NCBI GenBank assembly: GCA_025060395.1
Contig: JANXCC010000002.1
Coordinates: forward strand, 38,234-102,233
Reading direction: 5' to 3'
Origin: Candidatus Bipolaricaulota bacterium
Lineage (GTDB): Bacteria > Bipolaricaulota > Bipolaricaulia > RBG-16-55-9 > DRXL01
Length of the DNA: 64,000 nucleotides
Shown: one piece after another, positions 23,353 to 30,969 of the stretch
How positions within the stretch are numbered: the stretch's first letter is position 1
Layout: the number at the start of each line of letters is the position of its first letter
Notes under the pieces: model-generated
The model's input: only the letters and a program-made list of their open reading frames with translations
Databases searched by the model: none
What the model was told of the DNA's origin: nothing
Translations under genes and position numbers: made by a program

Positions 23353-24308
23353 GCGAACTCCTTCACGAACGTGATCCACGCGGGCTGACGCACAAAACCC
23401 AGCTTCTCATTGATCGCTAGCATTCCTACATTCGTACTGTCGTTCCATGTCTTGATGACTTCATAGCCATGTGATCGGGCGTACTCGATCGTCTTGAGCT
23501 TGAGCGCCATCGCGACGCCTTTGTTACGGTACTCGCGGCGCACGCCCGTCAACCCTTGGTATAAATCTTTCGGCTCACCCTGACTGCGCCGGAGGTTGCT
23601 CAGCCCTATATATTTTTCGCCGTCCTTGGCGATGAAGTACCCCTCAGCGATCGCGTCGGGGTGCTCGATGCTATATCGCAAGAAGTGCTCGAAATCTACA
23701 GGCGTGTACTGATCGGGATGGGGCACGTCTTCCATAACGAGCACGTAGAGTTCATAGAGCTTCTTGAGACAAGCAGGGTCGCGCTGGCGCTCCTCCGCGA
23801 GCGTAGAGATCGTCAAGCCATGAGCTGAGAACTTTTCTAAATAGTGCGCGAATTTGGCAAAGTTGAATGTTTGCACGGCTAGGCGTGACTCCCAGGAGCG
23901 TCTCGTCTCAGCAAAGCCATTCTTATAGAGAAACTGAAGACTGCGCGAATAATCCTCGCGGGCGCTGGTGAAGACGCGCACGGCGTTGAGCGCTCGCAGA
24001 TCACTCTCGATCTGTTCATAGAGTGCCCGCCCAATGCCCTGTCTTTGAAATTCAGGATGGACGCCGACGTAGACCCAGAACTTCTGAGGATGGAACATGC
24101 CGGGCATATGATTGTATTCGGCGTGACCCACGACGCGGTCACTTATTTCAGCGACGTAGCGCTTGAAGATAAATCTCGTTTTATCAAAGTGCTCGTCATC
24201 GTAGCGGATCTCGTCGGCGTGGTAGCGATAGTCAGGGTAGATTGCGTTGTCGATCTGGGCGAGGGCGTCGTAATCATCAGGGGTAAATTCACGAATATGG
24301 AAGTTCAT
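23349..24308 (-). CDS. GNAT-family N-acetyltransferase (two GNAT-like domains)
   Basis: A 319-residue protein. Residues 1-150 form a GNAT domain with the acetyl-CoA loop VHPEFQRQGIGRALYEQI. Residues about 165-319 form a second GNAT-like domain with GVRREYRNKGVAMALKLKTIEYARSHG and a C-terminal NEKLGF. The substrate is unknown. The ATG at 24308 is nine bases from the tRNA-Arg end; the longer open frame upstream is just the tRNA. It overlaps the C45 gene by four bases, so the two probably form an operon. Confidence 0.87.
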   Translation of the reverse strand: MNFHIREFTPDDYDALAQIDNAIYPDYRYHADEIRYDDEHFDKTRFIFKRYVAEISDRVVGHAEYNHMPGMFHPQKFWVYVGVHPEFQRQGIGRALYEQIESDLRALNAVRVFTSAREDYSRSLQFLYKNGFAETRRSWESRLAVQTFNFAKFAHYLEKFSAHGLTISTLAEERQRDPACLKKLYELYVLVMEDVPHPDQYTPVDFEHFLRYSIEHPDAIAEGYFIAKDGEKYIGLSNLRRSQGEPKDLYQGLTGVRREYRNKGVAMALKLKTIEYARSHGYEVIKTWNDSTNVGMLAINEKLGFVRQPAWITFVKEFA

Positions 24309-24316
24309 GAGAGTGT

Positions 24317-24392
24317 TGGTACGCCCGGGAGGACTTGAACCTCCGACCTCTGGCTCCGCAGGCCAGCGCTCTATCCCCTGAGCTACGGGCGC
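24317..24392 (-). tRNA. tRNA-Arg (anticodon GCG)
   Basis: A 76-base cloverleaf: GCGCCCG/CGGGCGT acceptor (one G-T pair), D-arm GCTCAGGGGATAGAGC, anticodon stem CTGGC/GCCAG with loop CTGCGGA (GCG), T-arm GGAGG-TTCAAGT-CCTCC. CCA is encoded. Confidence 0.94.
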
Positions 24393-24410
24393 ACGCGGCG
24401 CGTGGGCTCG

Positions 24411-24458
24411 CCAGACTTCGTCTGGCAAAGGTGTACAGTCCAAGCGAAGCCTAGCTGG
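24411..24458. repeat. tRNA-linked palindromic element, degenerate copy B
   Basis: The left hairpin CCAGAC-TTC-GTCTGG is intact (24411-24425). The central CGTGCCGCC stem is lost, and the right arm is decayed (GTCCAAGCGAAGCCTAGCTGG). It lies 19 bases upstream of tRNA-Arg(GCG). Confidence 0.6.
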
Positions 24459-24549
24459 TCAATTCTAGAGCATAGCAGCCCAGTGTGCAACTCACAGTGA
24501 TGCTTTTCTTTGTGGAGCTATCTCCCTTCTATGTGCTATTATAAAAACT

Positions 24550-25878
24550 ATGCCCAAGACCGAGGTCTTAGAAGCCCGAGCTTCTGGGCAAGTCTCGCTG
24601 AGTCTGGCGCGGATCGTGCGTGCCTGGTGGCCCTTGGCCGCCAGTTGGATGCTCATGGGACTAGAGCTTCCCGCGGTGAGCGCTGTCGTCGCACGGCTTC
24701 CAGAACCGCAGATCAATCTCGCAGCTTACGGTATCGTCTTCGCGCTCTCGATGATCATCGAGTCGCCCATTATTATGCTCTTGGCAGCCTCGACAGCCCT
24801 CAGTAGAGACTGGGATTCGTATCTCAAAGTGCGACGCTTCATGATGCAGGCTGGGGCGTTCTTAACTGCGCTGCACGTCGTGATCGCTTTCACGCCCCTA
24901 TATTATTTTGTCGTCGTGAATCTCATCGGGGCTCCAAGTCAGATTATTGAGCCAGCTCGCTGGGGCTTAATGCTCATGACCCCCTGGACGTGGTCCATCG
25001 CCTATCGGCGGTTCAATCAGGGGGTCTTGATTCGCTTTGGGCACTCTGAGACTGTTGGCTTAGGCACGGTCGTGCGGCTCAGTGCCAATCTCGCGGTGCT
25101 CGGTCTTGGATATCTCTTGAAGATGCCAGGGATCGTTGTCGCAGCGAGCGCTGTTGCTATGGGCGTGATGAGCGAAGCGTTCTTTGTTGGGCTGCGCGTG
25201 CGTCCGTGCTTACAGAGACTGCGCCAGATCGTGCCCGATGGAGACCCGCTCACGCTGCGCGCGTTCTTGCGCTTCTACGTTCCGTTGGCGCTGACGTCCC
25301 TCTTGACTTTGGTAGTGCAGCCCATCGGGAGCGCCGCGATCAGCCGGATGCCGGGAGCGTTGGAGTCTCTAGCAGTCTGGCCAGTGGTGTCGGGGCTGCT
25401 CTTTCTGTTGCGCAGCACTGGGATCGCCTATAACGAAGTCGTCGTGGCGCTCTTAGGCGAGCTGAGGGCCGAAGAGAGCCTGCGACGCTTCGCGAAGATC
25501 CTCTCGCTTTCTCTGTCGGCAATTCTCTTGCTTGTGGCTGCGACGCCACTGGCAGGGCTTTGGTTTAGAGGGCTGTCGGGTTTGTCCCCGGCGTTAGCCG
25601 ATCTCGCACAATCCAGCTTGTGGTATGCCCTGCTCTTGCCGGCGTTCAGCGTCTGGCAGAGTTTCTATCAGGGATCTTTAGTCTACTCTCGCCGGACGCG
25701 CGGGGTCACTGAAGCGATGGCGCTCTCTTTAGCAGTCAGCAGCGCGATCTTGAGCGCAGGGGTGCTCTGGGGGCAGATCACGGGCTTGTATGTCGCCCAG
25801 ATCGCGTTCACTCTTGGAGGGTTGGCGCAGATGCTTTGGCTGGCGTATCGCAGCAGGGTGGCACAATCTCTTAGCTAA
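24550..25878 (+). CDS. MATE/ANKH-like polytopic membrane protein
   Basis: A 442-residue inner-membrane protein with about 12 hydrophobic segments in two similar halves, the second starting near residue 235 (LRAFLRFYVPLALTSLLTL). The repeated layout and sequences such as ARIVRAWWPLAASWMLMGLELPAVSAVVARLP resemble MATE-fold and ANKH-like exporters, but no diagnostic motif is certain. The substrate is unknown. TATTAT (24537-24542) lies seven bases before the ATG with no Shine-Dalgarno site, which suggests leaderless translation. Confidence 0.65.
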   Translation: MPKTEVLEARASGQVSLSLARIVRAWWPLAASWMLMGLELPAVSAVVARLPEPQINLAAYGIVFALSMIIESPIIMLLAASTALSRDWDSYLKVRRFMMQAGAFLTALHVVIAFTPLYYFVVVNLIGAPSQIIEPARWGLMLMTPWTWSIAYRRFNQGVLIRFGHSETVGLGTVVRLSANLAVLGLGYLLKMPGIVVAASAVAMGVMSEAFFVGLRVRPCLQRLRQIVPDGDPLTLRAFLRFYVPLALTSLLTLVVQPIGSAAISRMPGALESLAVWPVVSGLLFLLRSTGIAYNEVVVALLGELRAEESLRRFAKILSLSLSAILLLVAATPLAGLWFRGLSGLSPALADLAQSSLWYALLLPAFSVWQSFYQGSLVYSRRTRGVTEAMALSLAVSSAILSAGVLWGQITGLYVAQIAFTLGGLAQMLWLAYRSRVAQSLS

Positions 25879-25889
25879 TGCAGCCGTGG

Positions 25890-25979
25890 TGGCGGAGGGA
25901 GGGGGACTCGAACCCCCAGGGCCTTGTGGGCCGTACCGGTTTTCGAGACCGGCTCCTTAGCCAATTCGGTCATCCCTCC
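25890..25979 (-). tRNA. tRNA-Ser (anticodon CGA)
   Basis: A 90-base class II tRNA: GGAGGGA/TCCCTCC acceptor, anticodon stem CCGGT/ACCGG with loop CTCGAAA (CGA), long variable arm GGCCCACAAGGCC, T-arm GGGGG-TTCGAGT-CCCCC. CCA is encoded. Its 5' end touches palindromic element copy C. Confidence 0.95.
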
Positions 25980-26046
25980 AGACTTTGTCTGGACTATTCA
26001 CCCTGCCGCCACAAGCGGCACGATGAACGGTCCAGGCGAAGCCTGG
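25978..26046. repeat. tRNA-linked palindromic element, copy C (69 bp)
   Basis: CCAGAC-TTT-GTCTGG (25978-25992), TGCCGC-CACAA-GCGGCA (26004-26020) and CCAGGC-GAA-GCCTGG (26032-26046). It exactly fills the gap between two tRNA genes: the left end overlaps the 5' end of tRNA-Ser(CGA), and the right end supplies the CCA of tRNA-Arg(CCG). Confidence 0.8.
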
Positions 26047-26119
26047 TACGCCCGGCTGGATTTGAACCAGCGACCTTCGGCTCCGGAGGCCGACGCTCTT
26101 TCCACTGAGCTACGGGCGC
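26044..26119 (-). tRNA. tRNA-Arg (anticodon CCG)
   Basis: A 76-base cloverleaf: GCGCCCG/CGGGCGT acceptor, D-arm GCTCAGTGGAAAGAGC, anticodon stem TCGGC/GCCGA with loop CTCCGGA (CCG), T-arm GCTGG-TTCAAAT-CCAGC. CCA is encoded and lies in the edge of the palindromic element. Confidence 0.94.
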
Positions 26120-26232
26120 ACGTGGGATTTACCTTGCTAGTCTTAATCCCAGCAAAGAGATTGTATTGCTTGTCAGGTGAGCTTGCAAGTCGAAACTCAG
26201 CGCGATTGGACTCGATATGCGCTGCTCATAGC

Positions 26233-26326
26233 TGGCGGAGGGGGTGGGATTCGAACCCACGGTAGAGGTTTGAGCCCCTACAACGGATTAGCAATCCGTC
26301 CTCTTCGACCGCTTGAGTACCCCTCC
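26233..26326 (-). tRNA. tRNA-Ser (anticodon GCT)
   Basis: A 94-base class II tRNA: GGAGGGG/CCCCTCC acceptor, anticodon stem ACGGA/TCCGT with loop TTGCTAA (GCT), variable arm GTAGGGGCTCAAACCTCTAC, T-arm GTGGG-TTCGAAT-CCCAC. CCA is encoded. It is first in a three-tRNA minus-strand cluster (Ser-GCT, Arg-CCG, Ser-CGA). Confidence 0.95.
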
Positions 26327-26342
26327 AGGCTCAAAGCACTCT

Positions 26343-26371
26343 ATCATAGCACAAGACGCCGGCCCGAGCAA
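26343..26371 (-). promoter_or_regulatory. Promoter for the three-tRNA cluster
   Basis: On the minus strand TTGCTC (26371-26366), a 17-base spacer and TATGAT (26348-26343) lie about 17 bases before tRNA-Ser(GCT). Confidence 0.65.
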
Positions 26372-26374
26372 ACC

Positions 26375-26403
26375 TTGACCTCGCTCACCCAAGATTGTAC
26401 ACT
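26375..26403 (+). promoter_or_regulatory. Promoter for the ABC transporter operon
   Basis: TTGACC (26375-26380), a 17-base spacer and TACACT (26398-26403). GGGAGGGAG precedes the ATG at 26445. I see no cobalamin riboswitch or palindromic Fur-type box in the short leader. Confidence 0.62.
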
Positions 26404-26444
26404 AAGGCCGAGCTCTCCAAGCTACTTGTGGGAGGGAGAAGCTT

Positions 26445-27515
26445 ATGAGCCTGCCGTCAGTTCCCCGCGTCCTCATCGGTTTGCTCGTCATCTTGGCCGT
26501 CTTCGTCGGTGGTGCCTCCCAGCAGCCAGGGAGCGAAGTCGTCGATGCCCTCGGGCGCGTCGTGCGCTTTGCGCAGCCCCCAGGGCGCATCACCCTGGCC
26601 GGCAAGGGCTCATTCATGCTCATCGACGCGGCGTATCTCTTCCCCACGGAAGCCCGCCAGAAGATCGCAGCTGTGAGTGGGGCGGCGCAGTTGAGCTTAG
26701 AATGGCTGGCTCTCATCGATCCGACCTTCCGCCAGACCAAGACCCTTCTTGAGGCTCAAGTCGGCCCAGAGCAGATCGCCGCGACCAAGCCCGACGCAGT
26801 CATTCTTCGAGCCGTCGAGGCCGCCAAACTCGGCCCCTCCGTCGAACGTCTCGGGATTCCCGTCGTCTACGTCGAGCTCGAAACGATAGAGCGCTATCTC
26901 AACGACCTGCGCATCCTGGGGCAGGTCTTTGGGAATCCTAAGCGAGCCGAAGAGCTGCACGCGTTCTATACAGAGCGCCTGGGACGCCTCGCAGCGCGCA
27001 CAAGAGAGATCCGTGACAGACCACGAGTGCTTGTGCTCCATTACAGTATTCGTGGGGGAACGGTGGCGTTTGAAGTAGCCCCGGTCGGTTGGCTGCAGAC
27101 GCAGATGGTCGAGCGCGCCGGTGGAAATCCCGTCTGGACGGGCACGGCGCAGCCCGGCGGCTGGACCCCGGTCAACTTCGAGCAGATCGCCGCATGGAAC
27201 CCAGATATTCTCTTTATCATTGACTACAGCGGCGACTCACGAGCCGTCGCAGCGAGGCTCCGTCAGGAGTGGGCCTCGCTCAAGGCCGTCAAGAGCCATC
27301 AGATCTATGGGTTCCCCAGGGATTTCTACAGTTGGGACCAGCCTGATCCCCGCTGGATCGTAGGGCTGACCTGGTTGGCTACGAAGATCCACCCCAAGCT
27401 CTTCACAGATATAGATATGCTGAGCGAGCTCCGTGCGTTCTTTGGGCTCTACGGCTTGAATGCTGAGACAATCCAGACGAAGATCCTTCCCGTGATCAAG
27501 GGGGATTTCCCATAA
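26445..27515 (+). CDS. ABC transporter substrate-binding protein (iron-chelate/cobalamin type)
   Basis: A 356-residue exported protein. The N-terminal segment (residues 7-25) is a signal peptide or anchor without a clear lipobox Cys. The mature part follows the class III binding-protein plan: VVDALGRVVRFAQPPGRI, then AATKPDAVILR, a long linking helix, FEQIAAWNPDILFI, and a C-terminal lobe. This family captures iron complexes, haem or corrinoids; the ligand cannot be told. It is the first of three coupled genes (permease start overlaps its stop). Confidence 0.85.
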   Translation: MSLPSVPRVLIGLLVILAVFVGGASQQPGSEVVDALGRVVRFAQPPGRITLAGKGSFMLIDAAYLFPTEARQKIAAVSGAAQLSLEWLALIDPTFRQTKTLLEAQVGPEQIAATKPDAVILRAVEAAKLGPSVERLGIPVVYVELETIERYLNDLRILGQVFGNPKRAEELHAFYTERLGRLAARTREIRDRPRVLVLHYSIRGGTVAFEVAPVGWLQTQMVERAGGNPVWTGTAQPGGWTPVNFEQIAAWNPDILFIIDYSGDSRAVAARLRQEWASLKAVKSHQIYGFPRDFYSWDQPDPRWIVGLTWLATKIHPKLFTDIDMLSELRAFFGLYGLNAETIQTKILPVIKGDFP

Positions 27516-28495
27516 TGGCACCGGCACAGCGCTGGCGCTTCTGGGTCTTGTTGGGGATAGCTGTGCTGTTGGGCATAGCGCTGGCGCTCTTCATCGGGCG
27601 GTATCCCCGGCCATACTGGCTCTCCCCGACGCTGCTATATGAAGACGAGCTGGCGCGTCACGTGCTCTTTGAGTTGCGGCTGCCGCGGGTCTTGATGGGA
27701 GCAGCTCTGGGGATGGCGCTTGCCGGGGCGGGGCTCGTCCTGCAGATGATCTTTCGTAACCCTCTGGTTGAACCAGGGTTTTTGGGGATCTCCCAGGGGG
27801 CGGCTTTTGGGGCTGCGTTCAGCATTATATTTCTGTCGAGCTTTCCTATCGTCATCGAGGTGACGGCGACGGCCTGCGCCATGCTCGGGTTAATCTGTTC
27901 GTTTCTGCTAGCGCGCTCGCTGCGCTATGGGGAGTGGCACTTACGGTTGCTCTTAGCGGGCTTAGCGATCTCGGCGCTTTTTGCTGCGGGCGTGGGATTG
28001 CTCAAATACTTGGCCGATCCGTTGAGACAGCTGCCGGAGATCACGTTCTGGCTGCTGGGGGGACTGTGGGGAATTACTTGGGAAGACTTACTCTATGTGC
28101 TACCGTTTGTGATTCCGGGGATAACTTTGTGCTTTCTGATGCGCTGGCGCCTGAATATTCTTTCTTTAGAGGACGAGACAGCGTTTTCGCTTGGGGCTTC
28201 ACCGGCGCGCGAACGCGTTCTTATATTAGCTGCTGCTGTGGCTGCCGTAGCCGCGGTGATCTCGGCGGCAGGGCTGGTAGGGTGGATCGGGCTGATCACC
28301 CCGCATATGGCGCGACGCCTCGTGGGCGCGGAAGCCCACAGGGCTCTGCCTGCCTCACTCTTGCTTGGGGCACTCTTCGCCGTTGGGTGCGATACTCTAG
28401 CTCGGACGCTGCTTGCTGGGGAGATCCCCTTAGGGATCTTGACGTCATTCTTTGGTGCCATGGGCTTTGCTCTGGTGATGATGCGCAAGCTATGA
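27515..28495 (+). CDS. ABC transporter permease, FecCD/BtuC family
   Basis: A 326-residue inner-membrane permease with about ten hydrophobic segments. Signatures are LRLPRVLMGAALGMALAGAGLVLQMIFRNPLVEPGFLGIS near residue 55 and, near the C-terminus, GLVGWIGLITPHMARRLVGAEHR-like VGAEAHRALPASLLLGALF, both typical of BtuC/FhuB/FecCD. It begins on the last base of the binding-protein stop and overlaps the ATPase by ATGA. Confidence 0.92.
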   Translation: MAPAQRWRFWVLLGIAVLLGIALALFIGRYPRPYWLSPTLLYEDELARHVLFELRLPRVLMGAALGMALAGAGLVLQMIFRNPLVEPGFLGISQGAAFGAAFSIIFLSSFPIVIEVTATACAMLGLICSFLLARSLRYGEWHLRLLLAGLAISALFAAGVGLLKYLADPLRQLPEITFWLLGGLWGITWEDLLYVLPFVIPGITLCFLMRWRLNILSLEDETAFSLGASPARERVLILAAAVAAVAAVISAAGLVGWIGLITPHMARRLVGAEAHRALPASLLLGALFAVGCDTLARTLLAGEIPLGILTSFFGAMGFALVMMRKL

Positions 28496-29247
28496 TCGCG
28501 CTCTATGACGTCTCTTTTAGCTATGATAGAAAGGCTGTGCTTGACGGGATCACCGTGGAGATCCCTGCAGGAGTGACAGCGCTGTTGGGCCCCAACGGCG
28601 TGGGGAAGACGACGCTCTTGCGGATTATTCTAGGGGTTTTACGTCCTCAGTCCGGCACAGTCTGGATCGCCGGGCGGTCACAGACAGAGTATTCGCGACG
28701 CGAGCTCAGCCAACTGATCGGCTTGGTGCCGCAGAATGAAAATATCACATTTGATCTGTCGGTGAAAGAGTATGTGCTGTTAGGGCGAGCCCCTTATCTC
28801 CATCCCTGGGAGCTTCCTGGCTCTCGAGATCTCCAGATCGTCTCAGAGGTCTTAGAGTCTTTAGGGATTCTTGACTTGCAAGATCGCGCTGTTTTGTCTC
28901 TGAGCGGTGGGGAGCGCCAGTTAGTGATCATCGCGCGGGCGCTCGCCCAGCAGCCGAAGATTCTTCTGTTAGATGAGCCCACGGCCCATCTGGATTTGCG
29001 CAACCAAGCCTACGTCGTCACGGTGATACGGCAGTTAGCAGCTGCAGGACTGTCGGTGCTCTTCACGACCCATGATCCAAATCTCGCGCTCGCTGTGGCT
29101 GACTATACTGTGCTGTTGCGTCGGGGGAGTGGGTGTTGGGCCGGGCCGACAGCAACCCTGCTGACCGCAGAGAACCTCTCGCGCGTTTATGAGATCCCCG
29201 TTGAAGTGCTCTCTGTCGATGGACACGCGTTTATTCGGACGCGATGA
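28492..29247 (+). CDS. ABC transporter ATP-binding protein (iron/cobalamin type)
   Basis: A 251-residue ATPase: Walker A LLGPNGVGKTTLLR, Q-loop LVPQNE, signature LSGGERQLV, Walker B KILLLDEPTAHLD and H-loop FTTHDPN. It powers the upstream permease. The start at 28492 (MIALYDVSFSYDRKAV) overlaps the permease stop as ATGA; the longer frame seen upstream lies inside the permease in another frame. Confidence 0.94.
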   Translation: MIALYDVSFSYDRKAVLDGITVEIPAGVTALLGPNGVGKTTLLRIILGVLRPQSGTVWIAGRSQTEYSRRELSQLIGLVPQNENITFDLSVKEYVLLGRAPYLHPWELPGSRDLQIVSEVLESLGILDLQDRAVLSLSGGERQLVIIARALAQQPKILLLDEPTAHLDLRNQAYVVTVIRQLAAAGLSVLFTTHDPNLALAVADYTVLLRRGSGCWAGPTATLLTAENLSRVYEIPVEVLSVDGHAFIRTR

Positions 29248-29253
29248 GCAGTC

Positions 29254-29733
29254 ATGGGCACGATCTCCTTGATCACTGGGCCGAGAAACTCAGGCAAGAC
29301 GAAGTTCTGTCAGCGCTGTGTTGTGCGTGCTCGTGCGTGCGGGTGGCGTGTGACGGGGATTCTCACGCGCGGAGCCTGGCACAACGGGGAGAAGCTGGCG
29401 CTCTACGCTCGGGATCTTGGGGTGGGGGAGGAGCGGCTGCTGGCACAGCGCAAGAGCGCTCGAGAGCCGTGGGAATTCATCGGGGAGACGCTGGAGTGGG
29501 GCAACGGCATCTTTGCTCGTGCTGTTCCGACAGACTTGCTCGTTGTAGACGAGCTGGGGCCACTGGAGTGGCTTGAGGGACGGGGGTGGACGGCAGCGTT
29601 TGGGGCGATAGATTCGGGGCAGTATCGTGTAGCCCTAGTGGTGGTGCGTCCGGAGCTTATAGCACAGGCGCAGAGGCGTTGGCCCCACGCCCTTCGCCTG
29701 GACTGTTCGACGTGCCGCCGGCACGGTGAATAG
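29254..29733 (+). CDS. THEP1-like nucleoside-triphosphatase with repeat-derived C-terminus
   Basis: A 159-residue P-loop protein: Walker A LITGPRNSGKTKFC, RVTGILTRGAW, and Walker B LLVVDELGPLEWLEGRGW, the pattern of the NTPase_1/THEP1 family. The last dozen residues (LDCSTCRRHGE) and the TAG stop come from a copy of the tRNA-linked palindromic element, so the native tail may have been lost; family members are usually somewhat longer. It follows the ABC ATPase by six bases and has no clear Shine-Dalgarno site. The substrate is unknown. Confidence 0.78.
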   Translation: MGTISLITGPRNSGKTKFCQRCVVRARACGWRVTGILTRGAWHNGEKLALYARDLGVGEERLLAQRKSAREPWEFIGETLEWGNGIFARAVPTDLLVVDELGPLEWLEGRGWTAAFGAIDSGQYRVALVVVRPELIAQAQRRWPHALRLDCSTCRRHGE

Positions 29734-29749
29734 TCCAGACGAAGTCTGG
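29687..29749. repeat. tRNA-linked palindromic element, copy D
   Basis: The left arm is decayed (CTTCGCCTGGACTG), the central stem CGTGCCG-C-CGGCACG is intact (29711-29725), and the right hairpin CCAGAC-GAA-GTCTGG is intact (29735-29749). It begins within the NTPase gene and ends ten bases from the 3' end of tRNA-Ser(TGA). Confidence 0.72.
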
Positions 29750-29758
29750 CGCAGCGTG

Positions 29759-29842
29759 CGGAGGGAGAGGGATTCGAACCCCCGGCGCTCATCGCGCTAC
29801 GGTTTTCAAGACCGTCGCCTTCGGCCGCTCGGCCATCCCTCC
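29759..29842 (-). tRNA. tRNA-Ser (anticodon TGA)
   Basis: A class II tRNA: GGAGGGA/TCCCTCC acceptor, anticodon stem ACGGT/ACCGT with loop CTTGAAA (TGA), variable arm GCGCGATGAGCGC, T-arm GGGGG-TTCGAAT-CCCTC. Unlike the other tRNAs here CCA is not encoded; CAC follows the discriminator G. TATAAT lies upstream (29858-29853) on the minus strand. Confidence 0.93.
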
Positions 29843-29886
29843 GGTTCTTTGTATTATAGCACGAGCTATGCTAGGATTGCTAGACT

Positions 29887-30840
29887 ATGACGCGGCGGAC
29901 CTTCACGGCATTGATAGCGCTGGCGGCGCTGGCGGTCAGTCTCCCTACGACCCTCTGGGTCGGGGCGCGCTCCTCGCAGGAGCGCGAGCGCGAATTCATG
30001 CGCAGCAGCGAATGGATGGCCAAGAACTTGGCCGACCAAGTGGGGCTGCAGCGGCGCCTCCTCTCCGATCCTGCCAAGCTGCGGGCCGCACTCACCACGA
30101 TGGTCAAAGAGTTCGTCGTCATGGATCCTGTGATCTACGCGCAGATCGTCATCAACGGGGAGCTGGTAGCCCAGCACCAGCATATGGGAGATGCTGGAGG
30201 CGTGTTGACGCTGCCAGCAGAGGGAGCCCCAGCGCGCAAGCTCGAGCGCAAGCGGCTGGAGAACGGGCTCGAGTATCTCGACATCTGGCGCGCTCTCAAC
30301 GTGGGGCAGACGAGCGAGCCGGTCACCAGCTACGTGCGGCTTGGGGTCTCGTTAACCCTGCTCAAAGAAGCAACCCGTAGGATCTATCAGGGAGCGCTGC
30401 TGTGGGCAGTGGGCGTTGCGCTCATGGTGGGGTTCTTGGCGTATCTGACATGGCCGCGATGGGCCCCAAGGGTTCGAGGCTCGGGGGTTCAGCATGCGGA
30501 TACGAACTCACAAACTCGTGAATCCGCGAACTCGACACTCTCTTTTGGGCAACTCGTTATCGACAATCGAGCGAAAGAAGTCCGGCTCAACGGCGTGGCG
30601 CTCCCGCTGACTCCGCGCGAGTATGCTCTTCTAACGCTCTTGGTTTCCGAGCCAGGACGCGTCTTCTCCGCGCAAGAGATCATCGAGCGCGCCTGGGGCA
30701 CGGAGCGGTTTGTCCCTTCCGAGGACGTCAAGAAGTACGTCTATCTCTTGCGTCAGAAGCTTGAGCGCGATCCCCGAAATCCAACCCTCATCGTCACGGT
30801 GCGGGGGTTTGGCTATAAGTTCGTGCCCCCGGAGCGCTAA
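29887..30840 (+). CDS. Membrane-anchored regulator: extracytoplasmic sensor with C-terminal OmpR-type winged helix
   Basis: A 317-residue protein. TM1 lies at about residues 7-26, an extracytoplasmic domain of about 130 residues follows, and TM2 at about 163-183 (ALLWAVGVALMVGFLAYLTW). After a Ser/Thr/Asn-rich linker (about 190-218) comes a Trans_reg_C winged helix: VRLNGVALPLTPREYALLTLLV, VFSAQEIIERAW, VKKYVYLLRQKLERDP, VRGFGYKFV. There is no kinase or receiver domain. Topology resembles a histidine kinase with the catalytic part replaced by a DNA-binding domain, the reverse of ToxR/CadC. Targets are probably the exported redox genes downstream (inference). Confidence 0.85.
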   Translation: MTRRTFTALIALAALAVSLPTTLWVGARSSQEREREFMRSSEWMAKNLADQVGLQRRLLSDPAKLRAALTTMVKEFVVMDPVIYAQIVINGELVAQHQHMGDAGGVLTLPAEGAPARKLERKRLENGLEYLDIWRALNVGQTSEPVTSYVRLGVSLTLLKEATRRIYQGALLWAVGVALMVGFLAYLTWPRWAPRVRGSGVQHADTNSQTRESANSTLSFGQLVIDNRAKEVRLNGVALPLTPREYALLTLLVSEPGRVFSAQEIIERAWGTERFVPSEDVKKYVYLLRQKLERDPRNPTLIVTVRGFGYKFVPPER

Positions 30841-30969
30841 GAGCCTCTTAATCGAGTCTTTGACCTGCACAGCATCTGCCGAGCACTCTGGGAGCACCGC
30901 GCCGGCTCCCTCTTTCTATTCCTTGGGAGAGGGGGACGCCCTTATACTCACCGCCAGGTGAAGGCTCGC

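Noticed and set aside
24309..24443. Upstream extension of the GNAT frame
   Set aside because: It is the reverse-strand translation of tRNA-Arg(GCG); the ATG at 24308 gives the proper domain start.
26327..26444. Possible cobalamin riboswitch before the ABC transporter
   Set aside because: The leader after the predicted promoter is only about 40 bases, too short for the riboswitch, and the B12 box is absent.
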